Of a DNA stretch of 64,000 nt, positions 18,875 to 27,569 are shown in pieces. The DNA comes from G963662905 sp965230045 (lineage in GTDB: Bacteria > Bacteroidota > Bacteroidia > Bacteroidales > WRLA01). A program made the translations under genes and the position numbers. A model generated the notes under the pieces. That model did not search any database. It saw only the letters and a program-made list of their open reading frames with translations, and was not told the DNA's origin. Every line of letters starts with the position of its first letter. Positions within the stretch are counted from its first letter, which is position 1. Where the stretch lies: NCBI GenBank assembly GCA_965230045.1, contig OZ245940.1:3844001-3908000 (forward strand), written 5' to 3'.

Positions 18875-19261
18875 ATGGAAGAGCTGAAAATTACCAAAAC
18901 AAAGCAAACGCCCGAAATCAACTTCAACGGCAGCACAGGCGTTTTTGAAATCGGCGGTCGTTCCATTCCGGAAAATACTTTCGAGTTTTACAATCCTGTT
19001 ATTGAATGGATCGAAAACTATGTGAAAAAACCGGCCGACAAAACGCTGGTTAAAGTTTATCTGGAATATTTCAACACAAGTTCATCAAAATTCATACTCG
19101 AGATATTTAAAAAACTCCGCCCCATCAACGATATGGGCAGTAAAGATATTCTGGTGGAATGGTATTATGATGAAGACGATGAAGAAATGATGGAAACCGG
19201 AGAAGATTACGAAGACGTAACCGAGCTCCCGTTTGAATTAAAAATGATTGAAGAAGACTAA
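18875..19261 (+). CDS. SiaC-family phosphoregulatory protein (DUF1987)
   Basis: The 128-residue acidic protein matches the SiaC/DUF1987 pattern: TPEINFNGSTGVFEIGGRSIPE, then FEFYNPVIEWIENYV, then the phosphorylation motif LEYFNTSSSK with Thr68, the position used in Pseudomonas aeruginosa SiaC. In that organism unphosphorylated SiaC binds and activates the diguanylate cyclase SiaD. Here no GGDEF gene follows; the next gene, 2 bp away, encodes a membrane coiled-coil protein that may be the alternative partner. The last 25 residues are an acidic tail. Identity is fairly sure, the downstream target is not. Confidence 0.85.
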   Translation: MEELKITKTKQTPEINFNGSTGVFEIGGRSIPENTFEFYNPVIEWIENYVKKPADKTLVKVYLEYFNTSSSKFILEIFKKLRPINDMGSKDILVEWYYDEDDEEMMETGEDYEDVTELPFELKMIEED

Positions 19262-19263
19262 TT

Positions 19264-19800
19264 GTGGCCCGGCGCGTAACCATATATCAGAAAGAGCTTG
19301 ACAGCCTGAAGCACAGCAAAAAATTTCTCGAAAATGAAGACAGTTCCCCTGAGGAACTCAGAGAGGAATTCAGCGCGCTGATCGCTAATTACGAAGAACT
19401 GCTCGATCAGACCAAAATCATTACGCGCATCAGCGACCGCCTGCAGGGAAAGCTCAATCTGACCAATGAAAAGCTCAACGACAAAAACGAAGAGCTGCAG
19501 CGCACCATCGACGACCTGCTCAAGGCGCGTATGGGGAAAAAAGCGACCTATATTGTTTTAGTTTTTGCTATTGCGCTCTTTATTTTAACCGAAGCTTTTG
19601 TTGAGCCCCAAATTGAGAATTACGCCAGCGCGCATTTCGCCCGGAACGCCATGATGATCTCGCTTCTGTTCAAAGGCTTTATTGCCCTGCTCATAAAACC
19701 TATCGAAAGCCTGACCGAACGCGCCCTGATCAAACGCGCACGAAAAAGGCAGATGGACGGGAAGAACCCGAGAAATAAATCCACTTTAAAGACCGCTTAA
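19264..19800 (+). CDS. Membrane coiled-coil protein downstream of SiaBC
   Basis: The 178-residue protein starts at GTG, 2 bp after the SiaC-like stop. Residues about 20-92 are a coiled coil (EELLDQTKIITRISDRLQGK, LTNEKLNDKNEELQRTIDDL) of the kind that precedes cyclase or phosphatase outputs in Bacteroidota signalling proteins. Two hydrophobic segments follow (about 97-115 and 130-150), then a very basic tail (RALIKRARKRQ). No catalytic domain is present. By position it could be the output of the SiaB/SiaC switch or a truncated relative of a larger signalling protein. Function is unknown. Confidence 0.65.
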   Translation: MARRVTIYQKELDSLKHSKKFLENEDSSPEELREEFSALIANYEELLDQTKIITRISDRLQGKLNLTNEKLNDKNEELQRTIDDLLKARMGKKATYIVLVFAIALFILTEAFVEPQIENYASAHFARNAMMISLLFKGFIALLIKPIESLTERALIKRARKRQMDGKNPRNKSTLKTA

Positions 19801-19868
19801 ATTTTACTAAAAGATAATCTTAGCAATAAAAAAACCCATCAGTATGCTACTGACAGGTTTATTGTTGT

Positions 19869-19942
19869 GGGAACTGCTGGATTCGAACCAGCGGCCCTCT
19901 GCTTGTAAGGCAGATGCTCTGAACCAACTGAGCTAAGCTCCC
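19869..19942 (-). tRNA. tRNA-Val (TAC), copy 1
   Basis: The reverse strand gives a 74-nt cloverleaf: acceptor GGGAGCT / AGTTCCC, D stem GCTC / GAGC, anticodon loop CTTACAA with anticodon TAC (codon GTA), T arm GCTGG-TTCGAAT-CCAGC. CCA is not encoded. It is identical to the copy 74 bp away. Confidence 0.96.
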
Positions 19943-20016
19943 GTGATTTCAAAATACTTTAGATAAAGTATTTGAACTTAAATTAAAAGTACGTTTCATT
20001 GCTTAAGGCAATTTGT

Positions 20017-20090
20017 GGGAACTGCTGGATTCGAACCAGCGGCCCTCTGCTTGTAAGGCAGATGCTCTGAACCAACTGAGCTAAGCTCCC
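20017..20090 (-). tRNA. tRNA-Val (TAC), copy 2
   Basis: This is a 74-nt cloverleaf identical over its length to copy 1. The two copies are tandem on the minus strand, separated by 74 bp of unrelated sequence, and are probably co-transcribed from the promoter to their right. Confidence 0.96.
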
Positions 20091-20133
20091 ATATCAAAAA
20101 ATATAATGATCGTGCTGCTTTGAAAAGCGGTTG

Positions 20134-20163
20134 CAAATATACGCCTGTTTTTTAATTTGGCAA
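20134..20163 (-). promoter_or_regulatory. Promoter for the tRNA-Val pair
   Basis: Read on the minus strand, TATATTTG (20141 down to 20134) matches the -7 consensus, with TTGC about 18 bp upstream as a -33 element. It lies about 45 bp before the first tRNA. Confidence 0.6.
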
Positions 20164-20308
20164 GAGCTATTCTCAAAAAAATTCCATTTACTGCCCGTGC
20201 TTCTCAATAAGTCCTTATCAATCAATATTGTATAGAATAAATATTTTTATGGAATCATCTTTGAAGCAGGATTTGTATTTTTGTCCTTTCAGGCTTACTC
20301 ATCATTTA

Positions 20309-22714
20309 ATGAACATGACAGCTCGCTTACGGCATATTTGCTCCCTGCTTCCCAAACTTCCTGAAGGAAAATTGTGGTTGTACCTACTTATGGTTTTTAC
20401 TGCGTTTTTGTATGCCTGCAATCCTTCTTCCAAACTACCCGAAGGCAAATATTTATTGGTAAAAAACGACATCAAAGTTAAAGGCAAAGGTGTCGGTTCG
20501 TCCCAGCTGAAGGGCTATCTGGTGCAGCCGGAGAACAAAAAATTCCTGGGCGTTTTCGACCTGAACCTATGGATTTACAACCAAACAGCAGGTGGCAAAT
20601 CCACGGGTTTTAAACGGTGGCTGCGGCGTTCTGCCGGCGAACCGCCCAGTATTTATAATGCTCCGGATGTGCTGATTTCGCAGCGGCAGATGAAGAAATA
20701 CCTGGAAAACAAAGGTTTTTTCAATGCAGAAATCGCAAATAAAACACGTTACAAAAAGAAGAAAACACGTGTTACTTATGAGGTTGAGCTGAAAAAACCC
20801 TACCGCATCCGCAATTATTTTAAGTATTCTTCGGACGATACCATACGGCGTATTGTTTTGGAGGATGCCACCAACAGCCTGATCAAAAAAGGAAACCGTT
20901 ACGATTTTTATGTACTTGAAAAGGAACGCAGCCGGCTCAACAAAATGCTGCGCAACAAAGGCTATTTCTTTATCAGTGAGGATTTTATAAGCTTTCAAAT
21001 CGACAGTAGCCTGAACAGTCACGAGTTGGATATCAGTATGATTATCAGCCAGCCCGACGGTCGCCCGGCGAGTGATTCACTGATTGTTGACAAGCTGTTT
21101 CGCAAGCGTTTTCGCATCAATGATATTTTCATTTATCCACAGCTGGACCCTTTGCACTCCAACCGCAACTACCGTGATACCCTGGAGTATGTGCGCATGC
21201 ACTACCGCCATAAGGGCGACACGCTGGGCGTTTACCGGTTTTTGTACAGCCAGAAACCGATTGTACGCAGCAAGACTTTGGTTCCTTCGATTTATTTTGG
21301 CTACCGAGATTTTTATTCCGAATTTGATGTCGATAAGACCTCAACCGCATTGCGCACGCTCCCGATTTTCCGTTATGTGCAGGTAAGTTTTGATACGCTG
21401 CCGGGCACTTTGGCCGCACCCCCGGGGGTTATCGGGCAGCTCAACTGCCATATTGATATGGCCAAGGCCAAACGGAATTCCTTTCTCATCGAAACAGAAG
21501 CCACGAACAGTGCCGGGATGCTTGGCCTGGCAGGAAACCTGGTTTTAAAAAACAAAAACATTTTTCACGGAGCGGAAGTGTTCAGCATCCGCCTGAAAGG
21601 AGCTTTGGAGATGCAGCAATCACTCGATCAGGCCGAGGAGCAAAAAGATTTCTTTTTTTTCAATACCGTTGAAACCGGGATTGAGGCCAGCCTGTATTTT
21701 CCGCGCTTTTTAGGGCCGATCAGCCCGCAGCGGTTTCCGCGTTATTTCCGCCCGCGCACTTCCGTACTTACCGGTTTAAATTACCAGCGACGTCCTGATT
21801 ATGAGCGCACTATCGCCAAAGCATCATTGGGTTACGAATGGAATCAAAATCAGCAGGTAACGCATTATTTGTTCCCTTTGGAAGTGAATGCCGTAAAAAT
21901 ATTTCCTTCGGAAGAATTCCTTGAACGACTTGAAGAAATCGACAATCCCCGCCTGACATCCCAGTATTCCGATCACATGATTTTTGCCTTGAAATACAGC
22001 TATGTAAAGAACACACAGCAGCGCGGCAGTTTCAGTAATTTCCACTATATGCGCTTCAATTTTGAATCGTCGGGCAATTTACTTTACGCCATTGATGAAG
22101 CCATCAAATTAGATAAAAATGCCGACGGGAATTACACACTGCTCGGCATCCGTTATGCGCAATACCTGCGTTTTGACACCGATTTACGGCAATATTTCTA
22201 TCTCGACCGCAACAACCAGCTGGCGATGCGTGCCATTTTCGGGATTGGCGTGCCTTACGCAAACTCCAACTCCCTGCCATTTGAAAAAGGTTTTTATGGC
22301 GGTGGCGCCAACGGCATGCGTGGCTGGGAATTAAAAACATTAGGGCCGGGCATTTATCAGGCTGCCGGCGCAAACAAATATGAAGTCATGGGCGACATAA
22401 AGCTGGAAGCCAATGTGGAGTACCGTTTCCCGATTTACAGCGCGCTGAAAGGAGCCCTTTTTACCGATATTGGAAACATCTGGTTACTGCACAGCAGCGA
22501 TGTTTATCCCGGTGGCGAATTTCGGTTCGATGATTTTTATAAGGAATTTGCCATAGATGCCGGTTTGGGATTCCGTTTTGATTTTGAATTTTTCGTAATC
22601 CGTGTAGATGGCGCGCTACCGATCAAAGATCCGGGCGCAGAAGATCAGTGGGTGTATAAAAAAGCCAGGATCAGTGATGTGATGTGGAATTTTGGAATTG
22701 GGTATCCGTTTTAG
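20309..22714 (+). CDS. TamL-type Omp85 outer-membrane lipoprotein (BamA/TamA family)
   Basis: From ATG at 20309 the product is about 801 residues. A lipoprotein signal ends at the lipobox FLYAC, and the mature N-terminus NPSSKLPEGKYLL is typical of the Bacteroidota TamL proteins that replace TamA. POTRA-like repeats (IKVKGKGVGSSQLKGYL, YRIRNYFKYSSDDT, FRINDIFIYPQ) are followed by a 16-strand barrel region with the Omp85 signature FEKGFYGGGANGMRGWELKTLGPG and a C-terminal WNFGIGYPF ending in Phe. It should work with a TamB-like protein in outer-membrane assembly, but no tamB is in the window. An in-frame start at 20228 is less likely because it would push the signal peptide inward; ATG at 20315 is also possible. 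Confidence 0.88.
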   Translation: MNMTARLRHICSLLPKLPEGKLWLYLLMVFTAFLYACNPSSKLPEGKYLLVKNDIKVKGKGVGSSQLKGYLVQPENKKFLGVFDLNLWIYNQTAGGKSTGFKRWLRRSAGEPPSIYNAPDVLISQRQMKKYLENKGFFNAEIANKTRYKKKKTRVTYEVELKKPYRIRNYFKYSSDDTIRRIVLEDATNSLIKKGNRYDFYVLEKERSRLNKMLRNKGYFFISEDFISFQIDSSLNSHELDISMIISQPDGRPASDSLIVDKLFRKRFRINDIFIYPQLDPLHSNRNYRDTLEYVRMHYRHKGDTLGVYRFLYSQKPIVRSKTLVPSIYFGYRDFYSEFDVDKTSTALRTLPIFRYVQVSFDTLPGTLAAPPGVIGQLNCHIDMAKAKRNSFLIETEATNSAGMLGLAGNLVLKNKNIFHGAEVFSIRLKGALEMQQSLDQAEEQKDFFFFNTVETGIEASLYFPRFLGPISPQRFPRYFRPRTSVLTGLNYQRRPDYERTIAKASLGYEWNQNQQVTHYLFPLEVNAVKIFPSEEFLERLEEIDNPRLTSQYSDHMIFALKYSYVKNTQQRGSFSNFHYMRFNFESSGNLLYAIDEAIKLDKNADGNYTLLGIRYAQYLRFDTDLRQYFYLDRNNQLAMRAIFGIGVPYANSNSLPFEKGFYGGGANGMRGWELKTLGPGIYQAAGANKYEVMGDIKLEANVEYRFPIYSALKGALFTDIGNIWLLHSSDVYPGGEFRFDDFYKEFAIDAGLGFRFDFEFFVIRVDGALPIKDPGAEDQWVYKKARISDVMWNFGIGYPF

Positions 22715-22766
22715 GGCGGAGAGCGCAGGGCGGAGAGATAAAAAAGGCTACGGGATATTAAATTTT

Positions 22767-24212
22767 ATGAATACAGATTATCTATACAATAAAATCAGGG
22801 CGGAATTTCCGCATGAGCCAACGCCTGAGCAGGAGAAGCTGCTTCGTGTTTTGCCGCGATTCATCTATTTCACGGAGAATGAAGCACTTTTTTTGCTGCG
22901 CGGATATGCCGGAACGGGAAAGACATCTGTAATCTCAGCCTTGATCCGTGCTTTGAAAAGCGTGTATATGAAATCGGTTTTGATGGCGCCCACCGGACGG
23001 GCTGCCAAGGTGCTTGCCTCCTATTCCGGTCAGCGGGCGCACACCATCCACCAAAAAATCTACTTTATTTATACACTCAAAAGCGGTGTGGTGAGCTTAC
23101 GTTTACAAAAAAACAAGCATAAAAACACCATCTTCATTATTGATGAGGCTTCGATGATTTCCGAAGGCAGCGGCGAAGGCATTTTCACAGACCACAACCT
23201 GCTGCACGATATGATGGAATATATCTACAGCGGCGAAAACTGCCGCGCCATCCTCATTGGCGATGTGGCGCAGCTTCCTCCGGTGGGACTGAACATCAGC
23301 CCGGCGCTGGACCTGGATTATCTGCGCGCGGCATTTGATTTCACGCCCGGAATGCTCAACCTGAAACAAGTCGTGCGTCAGGCAGCGGATTCCGGCATCC
23401 TCTCCAATGCCACACGCCTGCGCATCAAACTGGAGCAAGATGATTTTACCCCGCCTTTTTTTGATATTGACGGTTTCCGCGATATCGAAAGCATCACCGG
23501 GCGTGAACTGGGCGAAGAACTTGCATCCAGCTATGCGCAATATGGCGAAGAAAATGCCATCATCATCAGCTATTCCAATAAAAGGGCCAATATTTATAAC
23601 CGTGAAATCCGCAACCGCATCCTCTTCCGTGATGACGAAATCTGCGCGGGCGATATGCTGATGATTGTGCGCAACAACTACTACTGGCTGCCCGAAGACT
23701 CCAAAGCCGGATTCCTCGCCAATGGCGAAATGGCCGAAGTTTTGCAGGTGCTTGGCCGCGATGAAAAATTTGGTTTTCGTTTTGCCGATGTAATGCTGCG
23801 CCTGACAGATTATCCGGATGAGCCCGAAATTGAAGTAAAAATCATGCTCGACACCTTGATGATTGAAAGCGCATCATTGCCCCAGGAGCAAAACAACGCC
23901 TTTTTTGATGCTGCCTGTGCCCATTATGCTGATCGTGGCCCCAGGCAAAAAGTAGTGCAGGCCGTGAAAGAAGATCCGCATTTCAATGCTTTGCAGGTGA
24001 AATTTGCCTATGCGATGACATGCCATAAAACACAAGGCGGGCAATGGAAACATGTTTATCTTGATCCGGGATACATTACCGAAGAGCGCCTGAACCGGGA
24101 ATATCTCAGATGGCTTTATACGGCGGTGACCCGCGCAACGGAGAAATTGTTTCTGGTGAATTTTAATGAGTGGTTTTTTGGCGGCCCCTCGACTCCGCTC
24201 GGGGACCTTTAG
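22767..24212 (+). CDS. RecD-like superfamily 1 helicase
   Basis: From ATG at 22767 the product is about 481 residues. Helicase motifs are in order: Walker A LRGYAGTGKTSVI, motif Ia APTGRAAKVL, motif II (FIIDEASMI), motif III LIGDVAQLPPVG, motif IV near ISYSNKRAN, motifs V/VI CHKTQGGQW and YTAVTRATEKLFLV. This is the short RecD2/Pif1-like UvrD_C_2 architecture common in Bacteroidota and probably acts 5' to 3' in DNA repair or replication. The last residues (GGPSTPLGDL) and the stop are encoded by a short palindromic element that opens the first GAAAGT array, so the natural C-terminus has been replaced or extended by repeat DNA. Confidence 0.85.
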   Translation: MNTDYLYNKIRAEFPHEPTPEQEKLLRVLPRFIYFTENEALFLLRGYAGTGKTSVISALIRALKSVYMKSVLMAPTGRAAKVLASYSGQRAHTIHQKIYFIYTLKSGVVSLRLQKNKHKNTIFIIDEASMISEGSGEGIFTDHNLLHDMMEYIYSGENCRAILIGDVAQLPPVGLNISPALDLDYLRAAFDFTPGMLNLKQVVRQAADSGILSNATRLRIKLEQDDFTPPFFDIDGFRDIESITGRELGEELASSYAQYGEENAIIISYSNKRANIYNREIRNRILFRDDEICAGDMLMIVRNNYYWLPEDSKAGFLANGEMAEVLQVLGRDEKFGFRFADVMLRLTDYPDEPEIEVKIMLDTLMIESASLPQEQNNAFFDAACAHYADRGPRQKVVQAVKEDPHFNALQVKFAYAMTCHKTQGGQWKHVYLDPGYITEERLNREYLRWLYTAVTRATEKLFLVNFNEWFFGGPSTPLGDL

Positions 24213-24440
24213 AGTGGGAAAGTGGGAAAGTTTGAAAGTGCGAAAGTGGGAAAGTTGAAAGTGGGAAAGTTGAAAGTGGGAAAGTTTGAAAGTGGGAAAG
24301 TTGAAAGTGGGAAAGTTTGAAAGTGCGAAAGTGCGAAAGTGCGAAAGTTGAAAGTGGGAAAGTGGGAAAGTTGAAAGTGCGAAAGTTGAAAGTTGAAAGT
24401 GGGAAAGTGCGAAAGTTGAAAGTTGAAAGTGGGAAAGTTT
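24185..24440 (+). repeat. GAAAGT array 1
   Basis: After an opening imperfect palindrome (CCCCTCGACTCCGCTCGGGG) there are about 30 consecutive short units: GTGGGAAA, GTTTGAAA and GTGCGAAA (8 nt) and GTTGAAA (7 nt), in irregular order. Almost no C occurs outside the GTGC unit. The array begins inside the helicase stop region and ends exactly at the stop codon of the convergent unknown gene. Confidence 0.92.
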
Positions 24441-25023
24441 AGGTGGCTATTAGGTATTTTGAGGAGATGCTTTGATTGGGTTTTAGGTGGTTGGAAAGAT
24501 GGTTGTTTAAAAATTTCAATGCATTGCCGGGTGATTGGAAACGGGACATTCTGAGCTCCAGGATTCCGGATGGATCATGGTAGTTTGTTTTAATGTCTGT
24601 TGATTCATTTTGAAGTGTAATGGCGAGTTTGCATAATTCCTCCCGATTTACCGGTAAGCAGAAGATCATATCCCTCATAAACGCAGTTTTCGTTGGAGAA
24701 ATGAAAAATTGCCAGCAAGTCTGGTAATCGGATGCTATGGTTTCAAGGGGATACACTTCTGATACTGCGAAAGCGGAAGAAAGAAATCGGTTCATTTTGA
24801 ACTGAAACTGATCCGGCAGTTTTTCCAAATCACATTGAAACTGAAAAACAAATTTCTTTGCTTTCATGCCGGGCAAATAGGGCGTTTTATTTCGGATTGT
24901 GATTTCTGTGCGCAAAATCCGGTGCAGCGCCTCGGCGAATAAGGACTGCAAAGCGATCAGGTTCGGGATACTTTTGCTTGATTCCGGGTTAATGGACGTA
25001 TGTAGGCAGTAGGTGTGTTTCAT
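24439..25023 (-). CDS. Unknown protein between two GAAAGT arrays
   Basis: The product is 194 residues from the second ATG (MKHTYCLHTSINPE) or 198 from the first at 25035. I do not recognise a family. There is no signal peptide or membrane segment. The composition is normal and globular, with several aromatic clusters (FVFQFQCDLEKLPDQFQFKM, DYQTCWQFFISPTKTAFMRD). The C-terminal FLNNHLSNHLKPNQSISSKY is polar. Its stop codon abuts array 1, and its start lies about 18 bp from array 2, so the gene is tightly wrapped in repeats. It shares this layout with the WbqC-family gene at 31.4 kb. Confidence 0.55.
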   Translation of the reverse strand: MKHTYCLHTSINPESSKSIPNLIALQSLFAEALHRILRTEITIRNKTPYLPGMKAKKFVFQFQCDLEKLPDQFQFKMNRFLSSAFAVSEVYPLETIASDYQTCWQFFISPTKTAFMRDMIFCLPVNREELCKLAITLQNESTDIKTNYHDPSGILELRMSRFQSPGNALKFLNNHLSNHLKPNQSISSKYLIAT

Positions 25024-25040
25024 TGTTGGGTGCAAAGATA

Positions 25041-25233
25041 GTGGGGAAGTTTGAAAGTATGAAAGTGGAAAGTGGGAAAGTTGAAAGTGGCCCTTCGGCT
25101 ACGCTCAGTGACCTTGAGTGGGAAAGTTGAAAGTGGGAAAGTGGCACTTCGGCTACGCTCAGTGACCTAAAGTGGGAAAGTTGAAAGTGGCCCCTCGACT
25201 CCGCTCGGGGACCTGGAGTGCGAAAGTGGGGAT
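25041..25233 (+). repeat. GAAAGT array 2 with three palindromic inserts
   Basis: The array has the same units as array 1 and the same orientation. It is interrupted three times by a roughly 32-bp element of the form GTGGC(C/A)C(C/T)TCG(A/G)CT(C/A)CGCTC(G/A)G(G/T)GACCT. The IS66 element is inserted just past its right end. Confidence 0.9.
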
Positions 25234-25310
25234 GAATAAAAGTAAGCCTTCAGCAAAAGGCATATTGCACAAGCTTTTAAAGCTTCCGTTCTTTGCTGCA
25301 AAAAAGCAAT

Positions 25311-25598
25311 ATGCAAAAAGAACAAAGAAGAGCAGAGATGAAAACACTGGTGGATCAATGGCATACCAGTGGCCAAAGCAAAAGATCCTTTGCCGAATCA
25401 CACAAAATCTGCTATCACACTTTCCTTTATTGGTATCATAAATTTGAACAGGAAGAAAGCTTGCCTGATGGCCATGGGTTCATTGAGCTTTCCGGGACTC
25501 CAGCTGCAGGGATTATCATCCGTTATCCCAATGGTATCGAGCTCAACCTTCCGGGCAATGTGCCCTTGTCCTATCTCAAATCGCTCACCGGCCAATAA
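25311..25598 (+). CDS. tnpA: IS66 accessory protein TnpA
   Basis: From ATG at 25311 the product is 95 residues. An N-terminal helical DNA-binding part (MKTLVDQWHTSGQSKRSFAE) is followed by FIEL..IIIRYPNGIELNLPG, the pattern of the small IS66 Orf1. It lies 5' of tnpB and its stop overlaps the tnpB start at 25598. A TTG codon at 25293 is possible, but ATG is better placed. Confidence 0.85.
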   Translation: MQKEQRRAEMKTLVDQWHTSGQSKRSFAESHKICYHTFLYWYHKFEQEESLPDGHGFIELSGTPAAGIIIRYPNGIELNLPGNVPLSYLKSLTGQ

Positions 25599-25963
25599 TG
25601 TTCAGCTTAACAGCCAGCCGCTATTACCTGTACCGCCAGCCCACCGATATGCGCAAGAGCTTTGATGGGCTGTATGGCATTGTGCGCAACAAACTGGACA
25701 AAAACCCAATGAGCGGTGATGTTTTCCTGTTCATCAACAAAAAGCGCGACCGCATAAAACTGCTGCGCTGGGAAAGCGGAGGTTTTGTGCTGTTCTACAA
25801 AAGGCTCGAAAAAGGCACTTTTCACCTGCCGGACACATCTGCTGCGCACGCCTCCCACCAGCTGATCGACTACCCTGAACTTGTAATGATAATCAATGGT
25901 ATTTCCATGAAAAATGCAAGGAAATACCCACGTTTTTTCCCACATGAAAATGTTGGTAAATAG
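25598..25963 (+). CDS. tnpB: IS66 accessory protein TnpB
   Basis: The 121-residue IS66 Orf2 shows the family core YLYRQPTDMRKSFDGLYGIV, GDVFLFINKKRDRIKLLRWE, GGFVLFYKRLEKGTF. It is required with TnpA and TnpC for IS66 transposition. The start overlaps the tnpA stop, so the two are translationally coupled. Length is normal and no frameshift is seen. Confidence 0.93.
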   Translation: MFSLTASRYYLYRQPTDMRKSFDGLYGIVRNKLDKNPMSGDVFLFINKKRDRIKLLRWESGGFVLFYKRLEKGTFHLPDTSAAHASHQLIDYPELVMIINGISMKNARKYPRFFPHENVGK

Positions 25964-26010
25964 CGCTTAAAATATAGTCAGCCAAGAGGTTACTTCCGTA
26001 TCTTTGCCTC

Positions 26011-27465
26011 ATGGCAAGTCAGGAAAATATAACTATATCAAAAGCGGAATATGATGCAATGCAACAGAAAATATTCCTGCTTCAGCATGAACTTGTCCAG
26101 TTGAGGCGTGCGATCTATGGAGCCAAAAGCGAACGGCATATCGCGGCAGACCCCAACCAGGGCGTGCTTTTTGACGTGCCTGCACAGGAGAAAGAGCCGG
26201 AAAAGGAGCAGATCAGCTATACGCGCAATAAAAAGCAGTCCAAAAAACAGCCCGTGCGCTTAGAACTGCCCGCCCACCTGCCGCGCCATGAAATCATCAT
26301 CGAACCCCAAAACCTGCCCAAAGGCGCCCATAGGGTCAACGTAAAAATCACCGAAGTACTTGATTATGTGCCCGGGACTTTTCGTGTGATCCGTTATATA
26401 CGTCCTTATTATGCCGTAGCAGGCCAGGGCGAAAGCACCCAAATGATTTGTGCAGAACTACCTTCGCGCGCCTTGTTCAAAAGCAATGCCTCAGAAGGCC
26501 TGCTCTCTTATGTGACTGTCAGCAAATTTGTTGACCACCTGCCATTCTACCGCCTTGTCAAGATGTTCAAGCGCATGGGGATCGAAATAGCCGAATCAAC
26601 AATAAACGGCTGGTTTAGCGGGGTTTGCAGATTGCTTGAGCCGCTTTACGATGCCCTGAAAAAAGAAATCATGAGGACCGATTACCTGATGGCAGACGAA
26701 ACGCCTATAAAGGTATTGACCAAAGACAAGCCCGGGGCATCGCACAAAGGGTATCACTGGGTTTATTACGACCCGCTTAAAAAACTGGCCCTGTTCGATT
26801 ACCGGAAAGGCCGCGGGCGGGAAGGCCCGGATGAGATGCTGGAAAACTATAGTGGATATTTGCAAACCGATGGCTACACCGCTTACGACAACCTAAAAAA
26901 CAAAGCCGAAATCACCCAATTGGCCTGCATGGCGCATGCACGCAGGTATTTTGAGAAAGCCAAGGACAATGATGCTGCACGCAGTGAATATGCGCTGGGG
27001 CAGATAAGAAAACTGTATGCCATTGAACGTCAGGCAAGTGAGCAAGAGCTACAGCCGGAGGAGGTCAAAGCATTGCGGCAAAAGGAATCAATGCCCATAT
27101 TGAACGAAATGGAAAGCTGGCTTAAGGAAGAAGTTTATAAAGTAGCGCCCAAAAGCGCAATCGGCAAAGCCATAGCTTACAGCCTGAAATTATGGGGGCG
27201 CCTGATCCGTTATATTGAAGACGGAAGGCTGCGCATTGACAACAACCTGGTTGAAAACAGCATCAGGCCGGTAGCCATAGGGCGCAAGAATTACCTGTTT
27301 GCGGGTTCGCACAATGCAGCCCAGCACGCGGCTATGATCTACTCCTTTTTTGCCAGCTGCAAAATCCAAAATGTCGAACCCTTCGAGTGGCTCAAGCAAA
27401 CATTAGAAAAAATCCAGGAACACCCAGCCAACAAGCTCCATCAACTCCTGCCCGGACAGATTTAA
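26011..27465 (+). CDS. tnpC: IS66 transposase TnpC
   Basis: The 484-residue transposase has an N-terminal coiled coil (ITISKAEYDAMQQKIFLLQ), the zinc-finger/hinge region seen in IS66 members, and a DDE core: MADETPIKVL (first Asp), LQTDGYTAYDNL (second Asp) and DNNLVENSIRPVAIGRKNYLFAGS (Glu and following motif). The C-terminal extension FEWLKQTLEKIQEHPANKLHQLLP is also typical. The reading frame is full length. Confidence 0.95.
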   Translation: MASQENITISKAEYDAMQQKIFLLQHELVQLRRAIYGAKSERHIAADPNQGVLFDVPAQEKEPEKEQISYTRNKKQSKKQPVRLELPAHLPRHEIIIEPQNLPKGAHRVNVKITEVLDYVPGTFRVIRYIRPYYAVAGQGESTQMICAELPSRALFKSNASEGLLSYVTVSKFVDHLPFYRLVKMFKRMGIEIAESTINGWFSGVCRLLEPLYDALKKEIMRTDYLMADETPIKVLTKDKPGASHKGYHWVYYDPLKKLALFDYRKGRGREGPDEMLENYSGYLQTDGYTAYDNLKNKAEITQLACMAHARRYFEKAKDNDAARSEYALGQIRKLYAIERQASEQELQPEEVKALRQKESMPILNEMESWLKEEVYKVAPKSAIGKAIAYSLKLWGRLIRYIEDGRLRIDNNLVENSIRPVAIGRKNYLFAGSHNAAQHAAMIYSFFASCKIQNVEPFEWLKQTLEKIQEHPANKLHQLLPGQI

Positions 27466-27515
27466 AACATTATCCGGTTATATGCAAGATGCTGTTCGCC
27501 GTAGGCTTACGAATA

Positions 27516-27551
27516 AAAAAACTCCCGAAACCTGAGGCGCGGGAGTTTTTT
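27516..27551. terminator. Bidirectional terminator
   Basis: A 12-bp stem AAAAAACTCCCG / CGGGAGTTTTTT has a 12-nt loop and T runs on both strands. It lies 18 bp past the stop codon of the large T9SS protein gene (minus strand), and its left arm overlaps the IS66 target duplication. Confidence 0.85.
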
Positions 27552-27569
27552 ATGAATTTGATTTATTTT

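Larger units (their letters stand above)
25242..27510 (+). mobile_element. Complete IS66-family element with 8-bp target duplication
   Basis: The element is 2269 bp long. Terminal inverted repeats are at 25242-25269 and 27483-27510, both starting GTAAGCCT and ending TTGCA read inward, with 22 of 28 positions identical. The direct repeat GAATAAAA flanks both ends exactly (25234-25241 and 27511-27518), the 8-bp duplication expected for IS66. All three genes are intact, so it is probably recent and possibly active. It landed between GAAAGT array 2 and the terminator of the large T9SS protein gene. Confidence 0.95.

Noticed and set aside
24213..24438. GAAAGT array as coding sequence
   Set aside because: Unit lengths of 7 and 8 shift the frame irregularly, and stop-free stretches arise only because the units lack stop triplets in some frames.
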